DNA of 64,000 nucleotides, taken from the NCBI GenBank assembly GCA_022225965.2, contig JAKJXP020000119.1:62001-126000 (forward strand), read 5' to 3'. The stretch comes from Diatrype stigma. Its lineage: Eukaryota; Ascomycota; Sordariomycetes; Xylariales; Diatrypaceae. Of this stretch, positions 34,102 through 45,764 are shown one piece after another. The position numbers and the translations under genes are program-made. How positions within the stretch are numbered: the first letter of the stretch is position 1; each line of letters opens with the position of its first letter. Under the pieces are notes generated by a model. It saw nothing but the letters and a program-made list of their open reading frames with translations. It did not search any database and had not been told where the DNA came from.

Positions 34102-37100
34102 TTAATATGACCTTCCAGATGTCGACGAACTGAATTGGCTTTTCGCTTGGTGCAGATTCGTGCCCGAAGAAGAATAACTGCTTGTAGTCGTGGTTGTCGT
34201 GTAGCCCCCTTTTCCAGCGTCCGTGCCCGTGCCCGTGCCCGCCGCCCCCTTGCCCCTGACGTGGCCCCCTATTTTCTCACCCCCCACCTTTCCCAGATCC
34301 GGGTAGGTCCACACGCCCTTCCCCCATCCCGAGCAGTGCACCTTCCACGTGCTCGCCTCGAACGCCAGCCAGCTCCAGCTCTCGTTGAGGTAGCACCTCT
34401 CCGTCCCGACGACGATGCTCTTGACCAGCCCCATAGCTCCCGGTGCCGGACGTAGCTCCCGCAGCCCCGCCACAAGCTTGACGAGACCCGTGATGTAGGC
34501 CAGCGCGATCTCGCGCCCGCCGCAGGCGTGCATGCCCGTGCTGAAGGGGGTCAGGGTCTGCGTCCGCGAGGGCCGGAACTCCTTGGTGGCTTCGACGGCG
34601 GCGGGGTCGCGGACGGCCGGGCCCTAAGGTGAAGAAAGTATTGTTAGTGGTGGTGGCGGGGAAGGAAGGAAACAGGGTGCATAGCTTACAAACATGAGAA
34701 CGACAGCGTCCCCTGGATTGATGGTCTGGCCATCGACGACGGCCGACGTAGTCGCGACGCGCACATCGCGCTGCGAGGTAGTGAGGCGCAGCCCCTCGAG
34801 CACATAGGCGCGCAGGGTCTTATCATCGTCACGGGCAGCGAGGTCCTGGACCTTGGCCCAGACGGCCGCGTTCTCGGGCGCGAGGAAGAACTGCAGGATC
34901 TCGCAGAAGGCGGTGACGGGGACGCCGACGGCGCCGAAGGCGCTCAGCCACAGCGAGTTGACCGTCTGCTCGATGTTGCCCCCGTACCCCTCCAGCAGGG
35001 TCCGGGCGACCTGCAGGCCGCAGGACCGCAGGGAGCCCCGCTTCAGGGAGTGGCTGCGCCCTCCTAGGGGCGAGGCTCCGGATAGGAGGGATAGGAGGGG
35101 TCGCTTCGGGCCGTGGACGGCGTCGTCGAGCAGCTCCGTGGTCGTCTGGACGATGATGTCGCCGCTCTCGCGGGCCCAGCGCCGCCGGTTCCAAGCTAGC
35201 GCCGGGTCATTGTTGTTGGCGCCCCAGGTGCGGATGTTCAGCAGGTGCTTGTACAGCTCCGCCTCTGCCAGCGTGCCCTTGGGGTTCTCGGGCGTCTTCA
35301 GGTCGAAGTAGAAGATGTCCGCCACCAGGCGCGCATTCAGGGGGATGGCGAGGTCGCGGAGCAGGTCGATCTGGTAGAGCCCGTCCTTCATTTTGAAGAG
35401 CTCCTTGTCGAGCAGCGCCTTTCCCTGCGTGGCGATGAAGTCGGCCATGATCTTGGGGAATTCGGGCGAGCTCGCGAAGGCCTTTTGCAACAGCTTCTTG
35501 TCGGCTGCGTTCTCTGGTTTGTCCCCTGCGAGCATGTACCAGCTGAAGTCTTTCTCGCCGGGCCACATGTCGTTTATGGCGGGGAGCCATGGGACAACGA
35601 ACCGTTTGTGGTCCTCCAGAACCTCTCGGACTCCGGCCTGCGATGTCAGCACGACCTTGCGCCTAGGAGTTTTGGGATCGGCAGTGGTATACTGCTTTAT
35701 GGTTCCAATCTCTGTTGCGATTTTCTCGTTCATCTTCTTGGTATACATGGGCTGCATCACGTGAAGTGAGTTATACGGGAACCACTCTGGGACACCGCGT
35801 TGGATGAGCTTATACATCATAGAGCCACCGAGAGTCTTGTAGTCCTGTTGAACTTCATTGTAGCCCCAAGCCGTGAGGTTCGATACCGTGTAGTCGATGG
35901 TATTGAAGCGGTCCGAGCGGACGAGGGTTACAGCGTCGGAAAGGATCGCTCGCCCTACGGAATAGGTCGGGCAAATACCGCAACCGGGGCTCATGTCTGG
36001 CTTCATGTCCTCAATCATTAGGCCGGGATACAGCTCAACCATGTCAGGATGGGTGTAGAGCTTGGCGAGGATGTTTTGTATCTCCACATTCGAGTTGATG
36101 TCTTTGAACTCTGCCCACCTCTTGAGACCAAAGAACTGCCGGAATTCATTCAGAGAAGAAACTTGCCACTTTCGTGCCTGTAAGATACCAAGGATCTCAA
36201 CAACACGGAGGGCTTTCGGTATCCTACGAGCACCGAAACAACCAGCAGGATCTTCCATACTCTCTTTGAGGATCTTCACTAGGTCCTCGTCGCGGAAGCG
36301 GCCGTTGTCCTGTCGCTTTAGTCCCCCAAATGTCCGTTGACTAGGATCACTTGGCATACGGGCCTCGAACTTAGAGAGACCTCGGACAAGTTCCTCGACG
36401 GAGACCCCACTCAGTGTCTCAGTAGTGCGGTCTGGGAAGATCTCGCAGAAGAAATCATTCATCCATTTCTCGTCTCGCTTGGAGATACAAGCGTGGAACC
36501 TGTAGAGGAGGCTAAACTCTACGCTGACTTGGTTGCCAATGCCTCGGGGTGTGCCATCAGAATCGAATTGCTTGCCAATCTCCACCCTTGGATCTAACGT
36601 CCAACTGCTGGCAGAGTGATGAGTGTTGGTAATCGCTCTCAGATAGTCATGGAGACAGATGTTGATATACAAGCCACCGACAATCAGTCTTGCAGTATTG
36701 AACAGATCGTGATCTTGCTTGGCGACAGCTTTAGCAATATCCTCTTGGTTAGCCCCTGGTTTCAGGGCAAGGGTAAAGCGGCCACCCTCGTTGATTTTCA
36801 GGAGGATGTCGGCGACGTAGTTGTGGAACCGACTGTACAGAACCAGCATTACGTTGACACCTGGCGGTTGTCCCAGAAGACGCTTTTCGTGGAAGGTATC
36901 TGGTTTGAGTTTGCCCTCCTTCATGGTCCGGATCTCTAGCTGGTCCTTGAAAGAGGAACCGTACAAGGGCGCCAAGTCGAGGTAGGACGAAGTATCAGAG
37001 ATGTTGTTATTCGTGCGGTTAGTGCGGAAGATATCGTGTATGATAATGGAGGCATGATAGAACAGCATGGAGGAGATCCCCGCTGGGTTCTCCCGGAAGT

Positions 37101-37854
37101 TATCGTCATCCCGAGCCATCAACATGTCAAATAGTAGGCCCGGATCTGGCTTGACACCGTGCAGTCTCTTCTCAGTGCGAATCGACTTCGCATATGGAGT
37201 CCCAGCTCTGCCCAAATTAGGGCTCAAGATGTTGTTGTAACTTCCATCAGGCGTGCGATACTGGAACATGCCATCAGGAGCCTTTGGAATAGTTGCCCGG
37301 AGAAGTGTCTGCGGGTCATCTGGGGACTCGAACTCAATTGTGGATCCAGACGTCTCGTTGGCGATATCTTTCTGGCCATCCGAGGTTGCGACAACCTCAT
37401 ACTTGGCGTCCCCGCCGACATAGCTCAGGGGCGGATGTTGGAGGTTGTCCCATAGCGTGTCGATGAGTTTGTTGGTCAGATTCCTGCGAACAGCCGACTC
37501 CTGTGGAAGCTGAGTGAGGATGTTGATGAGTTGTTCCGTGGTATGCTCCTTATCATCCAAGGGTTCTCCCTTCTTCAGGAGCTGTTTCACTAGTGGAAGG
37601 AGCTTGGAGGGCTCATACTTCCCATGCACAGCCTTTAGATCAGCAAGCAAGGCCAGGCTAACAGCCTTAGGGTCTGCAAAGAAGTTGTCGGATCTCTGTT
37701 TCGCATCGGCATAGTCTTCTCCTGCCTGATACTTTGTATCGAGGAGAGCGTTGGCTTTGGCTGTCTCGCTCGTATTGTTGTAAAGGACATACGCGGCAGC
37801 ACCCGCAATTGCTGCACCACCAATCTCGACACTTCGTGAAATATCAGGAAACAT
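34102..37854 (-). CDS. Fatty-acid heme dioxygenase-P450 fusion (psi-factor oxygenase / linoleate diol synthase family)
   Basis: Exons 37854-34690 and 34623-34102, intron 34689-34624 (66 nt); 1228 residues. The N-terminal animal-peroxidase-like dioxygenase domain covers roughly residues 100-650. It shows distal-His sequence HASIIIHDIFRTN, then SSYLDLAPLYGSS, and the proximal-His motif YRFHACIS, where the family usually has YRWH. The C-terminal P450 domain carries ExxR-type YVLEGLRLT and, after the intron, the heme-thiolate loop PFSTGMHACGGREIA. These enzymes oxygenate linoleic or oleic acid to hydroperoxides, and the P450 half isomerises them to diols or allene oxides. In Aspergillus they make psi factors that balance sexual and asexual sporulation. 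I cannot find the AN(Q)xxG-type I-helix motif typical of diol-synthase P450 halves. Product is therefore open. The C-terminal 50 residues are Gly/Thr/Ser-rich low complexity. Confidence 0.9.
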
Positions 37855-39812
37855 ACTGGCAACTGGAGGGAAACAATGGGGATGGTGAGTCGAGACGGTG
37901 CAATGTGCAACGAAGAGATCTTTCTGTCTTAAGTATGTACTAGATCAATACCCTGGATAGCTTCTTCAGCAAAGGGGTCGTCCATCCCACACCGACATAG
38001 CAAATATGCCACCTCCCATTCCTCGTAAAAGCCACTCTGCATGAACAAATATTGTGGAAGTTGATGTGTTTCCGCCATCCAATCAGAAAGGACATCCATG
38101 TCACATCGAGCATCTTAACGCTGAACGAGGATTCTACAACACGTTCCGACCCCTTGGCCTGATACATCCTCATTTTGTGTCTGTGACGAAAAGGGTGTGG
38201 CGCTGACGTGGCAAGCTCAACCAGTCACTTGCATATGATATACTCACATACTGCAGCGAGCTCAGGCTATCGAATTTGGCAAAGTAATACAGACACGGGA
38301 GGTTACCCAGTTCTACAACAGCATCAGGTCCCATCCTTACAAATAAAGACAGCATTATTCCGTGGAGAAATGGAGAAAGCAAGACCACGGTTGAAACATG
38401 ACTGGGGGGAGGGGGGCCTCTTTGAGTGTAATCTAAATGTTCTAATTCAACTTGCTCTGTGTTCGGGAAGGACTCTGAAAGATCAATATCTACCTTATAA
38501 ATCCTACTCGTAGATTGGTGAATCTGCAAGTGTGCTCGTACCAGAATGGCGTTATGAAAGTACATCGTCATATCGAGAACCAATACATAACGCTTTGGCT
38601 GTAATCGTTGCATACTGTGCTGTAAATCAACTATTATAGCTTCTGAAGCATAAACCGAAGGGGTATATTCGAATGGTGTAAGCTGAAAAAGGGGCCTAAC
38701 CTCGAACTTGCATCGGCAACCCCTGTAAATCCATCTTTCAGCTCAATGTTTGCATCCAGCAAACGTCGCGAAGCTAACTCTTACTAGGAATCTGCGGTAT
38801 CTTACTTCTACTTCAGCTATGACAAGTCAAATTCTACGACGAAATCCAAGTCACTGCTATGACTTCGTATTCTATAATGATCGTGCTGAAAGTACTTCAA
38901 TGGTTAACCTCCAAGGATCAGGTATCGTCGCCCTCCAGCCCAGCCGTCGAAACGAGCGTGGAGATTAGATACAAGTCCCAAGGGGCTTGAGTGTCTGGGT
39001 TCTGCGGCTATCCATGGTGCAACATGTCGGACCCATTATGATGGCAGAAGGTAATAGTGTAACTACCAGCGCATTTAAACAAAGGTTCTCTTGAGTGACC
39101 ACCTACCCCATCTTGCTGTCATTCCTGGCTGCTGGGATTATGTGTTTCGGTTAATGTTCTGCAGCCAAGCGCATGCAGCTGCAGAAGCAATCCAGACTTA
39201 CTTGCGCTTCAGCTCGAATCTAGACAGAGACATCTCCAGAAGCAGATGGTTTATTACTGCCGGCGGCCGCTCTTAGACAGTTCACATCTGTCGAGTAGCA
39301 CGAAAAGGGTCTGAGTGAGGTTACGAGTAGTAGCCTTGGCATGGCGGTCCGCCCGATCACTCGATCATTCAGGGGTCTCCATTGGTGAACCAGATGCATG
39401 GTGGCGTTACAACATTGATCTGAAATTCACATTTCAGCTATAGAGGCTTCAATATAATGCATATAAGCAATGGCTCGTCGATGATTGGATGACTTCTTCA
39501 CGGCGATTCCATAACGAAATGGCAGTTTAGGTCAAGGTGCAAGCCCCTGGATGTCCGGCAATCGCTAAATGAGGTCTGGCTTTCCTTATGTTAGCGATCG
39601 TTTGCCGAGGGAGGTATGTTTGCTTGACTCTGATGGTAACATGTAATACTCATCCCGGTAAGCGATTTGGGCAACGTGATGTTCTACGGGGCCGTTGGCC
39701 TGAATGATATTTAGTTGCACGTTGCACACCATCGACGATGCGTTCTTATTCACGTCTGGACTCGTTCTAATTTCATCACTCTCATAGACTACTATCTTCA
39801 TCCCAATCCACT
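37855..39812. other. Intergenic, nearly 2 kb without a supported gene
   Basis: This is the divergent promoter region between the oxygenase (minus) and the DUF2235 gene (plus). A 147-codon ATG-started frame on the minus strand (38613-38170) shows no known motif and no codon signature that would set it apart from chance. Confidence 0.45.
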
Positions 39813-41849
39813 ATGGCAAGTGCTCAGAGCACCAAGTCTGTCAAGAAGCTCGTTCTTTGCTTTGATGGTACGGGCAATACCTTCAGCGGGACATCCGGAG
39901 ACACCAATATTGTCAAGCTTTATGACAAATTCAACCGTGATGACCCGCATCAATATCATTACTACCAAAGTAAGTATCTGATTGTCGGTATAATCCGATA
40001 TGTAAATACTCACGATCACAATCTTCTAGCTGGTATCGGAACCTACGACATCAATGGCGGGTCCGTCAACAAGGGCTTCTTGGGAGGTATTCGTAGCAGC
40101 ATTACCCGGGCTCTTGATCAAGGTGAGCATTTAGATCCCTTCATTCACAGTGGCATTCTGTTTTTATCGAATGCTCCTCTGTGTCATGACACTCCAATCA
40201 TCAATACCACTTTTGTCAGGGGTGGAAGCTTCCGAGACTGTGTGTAAACCTCCTTTATTGATCTTCGAATGTCACTTCAGGCTTCGGAACCTCCTTTGAC
40301 CACCATGTCATGGCTGGATACAAGTTCCTCATGAACCACTAGTAAGTAAGCCCAGTCCCCTCTCATCCCCGTCATCGTGCCAATGACGAAGGTATCTCAA
40401 GGGCACCATGTTCATGAAAGAGACTAATCGGCAAATCATACCTTTAATGCCCAGAGATAATGGCTGACATTGTATGCTACAGTAATGCTGGTATCAAGAC
40501 AGATAATGACCCATGCGGAGATATGACGAGTGATAAGATCTATATGTTTGGGTTCAGTCGTGGAGCATATACTGCTCGCTTCCTCGCTCGCATGATCAAT
40601 ACTGTTGGTTTGCTTTCCATGGGCAACGATGAAATGGTACCCTTTGCATACCAGCTCTACCAACGCTACGAGGCCGGCGAGTTCGAACCGAGGAAGGAAC
40701 CCGAACCCACCAAGGATAGCAACGGCATTGCAAAGGATTTTCTGAACGGATTCGTCAACCCCAAAGTCAACCCGGCCAATGCGGCAACGAGGGAGGTCGC
40801 CAATGAGATCAAAGCTTTCCAAAACACCTTCTGTCGGGTTGTGAAGGTATACTTCCTCGGCATCTTCGACTGTGTCAACAGCGTAGCCGTGCTCGAGAAC
40901 CCCCGCGAGCCTGCTACCGTGCTCGGAACGGCCACGCACGTTCGACACGCCGTGGCCGTGGACGAGTTCCGCGTCAAGTTCAAGCCATCTCTGCTACAAC
41001 AGGACGTCAAGGCGATTACCAACATTGGTGAGTCCGTGAAGGAAGTCTGGTTCCCCGGAAACCACGGCGACGTGGGCGGCGGGTGGCCTATCCTGGACCC
41101 GCCCAAGGGCTTCTGGGAGGGGCTGAAGAGATCCTTGAGCACCTTGGTGCCGAAACAGCGAGGAACTTCGGCAGATCCTAGGAACGACGATTGCCAGATG
41201 AGCGATATCCCGCTCGATTGGATGATCCGCGAGATTGATCTTGTAAACAAGATGAACCGCGATATCGGACACCCGGAGTGGTCCATTACGTTCAGCGAGA
41301 GGAAACGCGGATTTAAGAGACTGTTGAGAGCCAAGTTGAACCAGGCCAAACAGAGTGCCTTGCATGATACTATCAGGTTTGGTGGTGGCCTGAGTCCGTT
41401 CAAGGTTATCTCGTGGAACATAATGGGTGAGTTGGCCCCATCCCATGCCCTAGTCTTCGCCTGAGCAATCTCTATCATCCATTTGCATCTGTACGAAATG
41501 TCTCGAGACTAACAGGTTTGAACAAGAATACCTCCCTCTCATACTCCGGTATGAGCTCGACAGCTCCGGCAACTGGGTCAAACGTAGATGGACGCCCAAC
41601 AAGGGGTCCCCACGCGACATTCCTAAAGGGGCCATGCTACACCAGTCGTTAATCGACCGTATCTCGAATCCTGCCCTCAACTACCGCCCGCGCAACGACC
41701 ACGGCGACGACACGAACCTATGCCTGCTCGATGATAAGGGGTTGGGTGTTGCGCAGTTGGCGGAGGTACGTGAACCTGGGAAGACAGATGGCGTGAGAGC
41801 TCTTAAGGAGGAAGATAAGTTGCATCGGATTTATACGTTCCCTACGTAA
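39813..41849 (+). CDS. DUF2235 alpha/beta-hydrolase (Tle1-like phospholipase fold)
   Basis: Five exons: 39813-39969, 40030-40122, 40281-40341, 40483-41426 and 41527-41849. The sum of 1578 nt gives 525 residues with consistent phases. Diagnostic motifs: LVLCFDGTGNTFSG at the N-terminus with NIVKLYD, GIGTYD after the first intron, the nucleophile elbow FGFSRGAYTARFLARMI (GxSxG) around residue 135, and FPGNHGDVGGGWP further on. These define the DUF2235 family, common in fungi and related to bacterial type VI effector phospholipases of the Tle1 group. Substrate and location of the fungal members are not established to my knowledge. There is no signal peptide (MASAQSTKSVKKLV), so cytosolic action is likely. 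The C-terminal region has FEQ/EYLPLI and a WTPNKGSPRDIP segment. Confidence 0.88.
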
Positions 41850-42344
41850 CCGCTTCGTCATACTCATTTCATCCCTGGTGAATGGAATGATGCTATCCTC
41901 GAATGCAGAAGTCAGGGCAGTCCGGTAGTGAATGTTCCCGAGTAGATTTCTAGGATGGAGAGGGCATTCGCCTGTGTGAGTGTATCGCGTCCGGAAATAG
42001 TGAAAAGCCTTGAAAATTTGGTTGGGGTTTCTTACTCTTCAATAGTTAAGCGGTTGGGTGGTTAGCAGCCCCCAGTTTATATGAGGCCAATGATGCGTCT
42101 CTAGTTAGTTATTTATTATACCACGGGGATCATTGAGAATAATTCCAACTATAAGTCCTCTCTTCCTTGCAATATTCAGTCACTTTTAGCCCGACCGTCT
42201 CCTTTGTTGCCAAACGTACCCTGCCGGCAGAAAATACAAGCACCCTCCCAGTATTCCCTCATCACACTAGATAAGTACGCAGCACTTTGAGCAAATAAAC
42301 CTCTTTCTGCTTCTTCACTTGCTGGGGATATCGTTAGTAATGGC
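41850..42344. other. Intergenic between convergent genes
   Basis: 3' regions of the DUF2235 gene (plus) and the ankyrin gene (minus). No feature recognised. Confidence 0.4.
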
Positions 42345-42928
42345 TCAGGTGCATAGAAATCCTGTGACTACAAGGCCTAGTAAACCTAGAGGGCAGAAAA
42401 GTATTCAAAATGGGGGGTTTAAGTACTTACCTTGTAGTTTCTTAGCGGCTTCAAGCATTATCTCCCGTGCCTCTTCCCAGAATCGGTAGACCGGACTGTT
42501 ATCTGTTTCCTTGCGTGCTCTGGCCTCGCACAGCGTCTTATCCGTCGGGGTGGGCCACTTGTGTCGTGGTGAAAAGGGGGGACCGGCTATCAAGCGCGGG
42601 TCGGCGCCATGCGCAAGAAGAAATCGGACCATGTCGAGGCTTTCAAAGCGGTGGGAGGGCTTTCCAGTGCGATTCACATCCCTAGCCATTGAATTTTTGA
42701 TGGCCGCATGTAGCGGGCGTCCCATGCGTTCGCTGTATTCGTTAACGTCACAGCCATTCGCGATGGCCTCGTTTGCCCAGCTCAGACGCCAAGAGATGTG
42801 TCAAGTGACAGACAGGCCTCGTGCAGTGCGTGATCGTGCTTGTTGGGATTCTCGCGATCGAAGCGCCTTTGCTCCTCTTCTGTTAAGTGGAGCGCATCTT
42901 TGCGTGTATTGATAGGTGTGGTGGCCAT
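42345..42928 (-). pseudogene. Small ankyrin-repeat protein, frameshifted
   Basis: The minus-strand ATG at 42928-42926 opens MATTPINTRKDALHLTEEE and continues to DHALHEACLSLD, the start of an ankyrin repeat. The frame then meets a stop, while the next frame continues as SWANEAIANGCDVNEYSERMGRPLHAAI and later MVRFLLAHGADPRL, which are further ankyrin repeats. The join lies at a CT dinucleotide run (42791-42796). Removing two bases there would keep the frame, so a 2-bp insertion is the simplest explanation. A 45-nt intron (42430-42386) and stop at 42347-42345 complete the model of about 170 residues. It could be a true pseudogene, a sequencing error, or use of a downstream start. Partner and role unknown. 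Confidence 0.6.
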
Positions 42929-43969
42929 TATGTCGAATACATCTAACAAGGAGATGATGGGCTGTGTACAAGGAATGAGTAGTGTTGTCGGTGCCCAAGA
43001 TAGGAACCAGCGGGGATACTGAGTGAAATTGTTAAGATACTAATTCCTTGAGAGCCGTGACGGCATCCCAAGTTGACTGCTCTTGTGCCACTCGTTAAAA
43101 TAAGTACCAATTTTTAACAACATTAAGGCATTAGCCGTATACCGATAGATGCATTTTGGCGCCAGTTTTGTGAACATGTAGATAACTTCCACCAGGGAAG
43201 TCCCAAGAACAGAAAAGCAGAGTCCTATCCATAAAGATAACGAATCAGTAGTCCACTTCGCACTCGTGATGGGCTTATTGTTATTCTCGGCACCAGCTCC
43301 GGCCAAGGGGCTTGGACCGGCTCCGGCTAGGGGAATACAGGGCCGGCCAGGGAGCTTGGGCTAGCTCCGGCCAGGGGGCTCGGGCCGGTTTAGGTCAGCT
43401 GCAGCTGTCGTAGCTGTTGCAGCCATTTCAGGAAATTGCGGGAGAAAAAAAAAAAAAAAAAAAGATAACAGCAATTGAAAGCTTCATATCAAAACGAAGG
43501 CTTATTGTGTCCCGGGGGCCCTCTGGTTTAATTATATAAGCAAGTGCGCTGGTAGTGGTGCTGTTTTCAGCTACTGAACGTTTGGCGGGTTTATTGATGT
43601 CGCGCACCTTACTTTCGTATAAGCGCATTATACTGCGGAGCATCGTGACCCAAGGCCAGGGACGAACCCGGTCACCCCAACGCAGATATTACCACAATGG
43701 GACATTTCTCCACCTACTTTATCCCCCCGCAATCCCCGCGGGTTGACGATCCTTGGCCGTGTTCCAGGGGAGGCCGTCCAATTATATAGGTAGCCATTGC
43801 TGCCCCTTGGCATGCCGCGCGTGAAACCTTTCTTTTTCCTATAGACGCTTTCTGCTCAGCGGGCCTTCTGCCCTTACGTGAGATAAGCACCAATCCCATA
43901 CGCGGACTACTGCCGTTCAAACCCTAGGCTTCAACCGATACAAGGCGCGCTGCGCATCAACTCCACACG
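42929..43969. other. Intergenic with GC-rich degenerate tandem repeats and a poly-A tract
   Basis: Between about 43292 and 43395 a unit close to GCTCCGGCCAGGGGGCT GGG is repeated four times with divergence. A run of 20 A follows at about 43443-43462. A 43040-43306 minus frame with a hydrophobic segment lacks an ATG and is not supported as a gene. Confidence 0.45.
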
Positions 43970-44704
43970 ATGCGCCTTATCGCCAAAACGGCTCTGCTGC
44001 TAGTCCTCGCCTCGACGGCCTCAGTGAGCCTCGGGGATACCACCCCCGAAGCGGCAGCGACGCCCGCGAGCGGTGCGTCCTTGCCAGCGCCGCAGGAGAC
44101 CAGCAGAAGCAGCGGCACCACCTCCAGCGCCAGCGCCAGTGCCAGCAGCGGTGGCAATCTGCTGACCAACATCTACAAGCTCGCCAAGGGCCTGGGACTG
44201 ACGCGGTGCGTGCCGTACGCGCTGCCGCTGGTGACGACGCTGCCGCGGCTGCCCGCGGGCCTGGTGAACAACGACCTGATCGGGCAGGCGCTGGGCCAGA
44301 CGGCGCTGCCGCTATCGGCCGTGTGCGACTTCTCCGTCACGGGCGCGGTCGGGCCCGTCTACACGGGCTTCCTGCCCGCCTGGTACAGCTGGCACCACGC
44401 GCATATCGAGACGATCAGCTCGATCCTCCAGAAGTGCCCTGCGGCTACGGCGCTGGTGAACACGGTCGAGGCTTATGAGTCTTGCAGTCAAGTTCAGGCT
44501 GTGATGGCTACTGCGACTGTTGGTGGGAGTACTGGTGGTGGTGAAGGAGCAACAGCGACAGCGACAGCAACAACAACTACTGCGGGCACAGATGCGCCCG
44601 AGACAACTGGTTCGGCTTCTGATGCAGCTGCGTTGAAGGATACATGTTTGGCGATCGCTCCTGCTGCTGCCGTTGGTCTGGTTGGTCTTGTTGTCGCGCT
44701 GTAG
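43970..44704 (+). CDS. Secreted Ser/Ala/Thr-rich protein, probably GPI-anchored
   Basis: Single-exon gene of 244 residues. The N-terminal signal peptide MRLIAKTALLLVLASTASVS is followed by a Ser/Ala/Pro/Thr-rich linker to about residue 63. A compact domain then holds four Cys (in LTRCVPY, AVCDFS, QKCP and YESCSQV), the right number for two disulfides, with the aromatic GFLPAWYSWHHAHIETISS in its middle. A second Gly/Ala/Thr-rich linker leads to GSASDAAALKDT and a hydrophobic end (IAPAAAVGLVGLVVAL) that stops right at the C-terminus. This is the architecture of fungal GPI-anchored wall or plasma-membrane proteins. The four-Cys domain is not one I can name with confidence. Strongly GC-biased codon use matches other expressed genes here. 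Confidence 0.78.
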   Translation: MRLIAKTALLLVLASTASVSLGDTTPEAAATPASGASLPAPQETSRSSGTTSSASASASSGGNLLTNIYKLAKGLGLTRCVPYALPLVTTLPRLPAGLVNNDLIGQALGQTALPLSAVCDFSVTGAVGPVYTGFLPAWYSWHHAHIETISSILQKCPAATALVNTVEAYESCSQVQAVMATATVGGSTGGGEGATATATATTTTAGTDAPETTGSASDAAALKDTCLAIAPAAAVGLVGLVVAL

Positions 44705-45764
44705 TGATTTATATAGGAAAGTGTTAACCCGTTGATGATTATAGGTGCTCGGCATATCAAATGCTTGCTACAGGACATGACCGGATCTCTCCTGGGGGAT
44801 CATCATGTATATATATATAACAATCGCCTTCCTGTCGCTACCACTAGTGTTTGAGCATAGTCATTCCATGGTCGCTTGCTACTACATCAGGGGACTGCTC
44901 CTCGGAGGGCGTCTTAGTCCCGAGACAAACCAGTGAACCCCTAAGAGCTTTAGCAGGACAGTTTGACAATGCTCCAGAATTGAGCATTAACAGTGGAATA
45001 CAGAAGATAAGGCAGGGACTGAGTGAATATAACTATCATAGCCTTCAAGTGTGCGCTCCGAGCAGAACGCCCCATCACGGGGCTTACGAGTGGATTGCCT
45101 GGAAGACCAATTGTATATTGGTCAGCATAGGCTATTTGTTCACCAATGTAAGTTGCCTACCTGCATACGAGCCTGTAGATCTGTACTGTAACGGTATATA
45201 AAATCGTTCATCGTACCGTCCAATCCGATCCCACGTAATCGTGCACTTTGTCCGAAGACGGGATAGACCTTATTTCCTTACAGGCAGAGCTTGCCCATTA
45301 TTAGTATCGCTCTATATGCAGTACATTTATCACACAAGCTAGTGATGTGCTGCTTACGGAGCCCGGTAATCGTGGTGCCCACAGGATTACCAAAATTTCG
45401 GCCACGGAAAAGTTCGGTCATTCGGGGGGCGTCATATGGCTGCGAAGCTGACTGCCTATGGGTCTAGCCTTACAGGTATTAACCCCTGATGATATGATAT
45501 CATGAACATGGCTCACAGACTATAGTGTATGCTTCGGATATAGAAATGCTGGTTTACGGGCCGATGAGAGGGTGACATACAAAGCTAGGTACCCGTGAGA
45601 AGGGTGTGATCAATGGTCTATAAAACCTGACTTCTCCGGGATGCAATCAATGCAAGACGATCTTAACGAAGGAGCATATACTATTCCCTCCATTGATTTT
45701 AGGTTGGTGTCAGAGAATCACTATATATCACATGAACATATCGGGATTCGGAGACTTCTTGAGG
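44705..45764. other. Intergenic, upstream of P450
   Basis: No gene supported. A candidate TATA element lies at its 3' end, upstream of the P450 start. Confidence 0.4.
45619..45625 (+). promoter_or_regulatory. Candidate TATA box of the P450 gene
   Basis: TATAAAA about 140 nt upstream of the proposed P450 ATG (45765). Position and sequence fit a core promoter; there is no transcript evidence. Confidence 0.4.

Noticed and set aside
34853..35769. Plus-strand frames of 123-174 codons inside the oxygenase gene
   Set aside because: Opposite-strand shadows of a long, well-supported coding exon.
38170..38613. 147-codon ATG-started minus frame between the oxygenase and DUF2235 genes
   Set aside because: No recognised motif, signal peptide or domain, and no intron-consistent extension. 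A chance open frame cannot be excluded.
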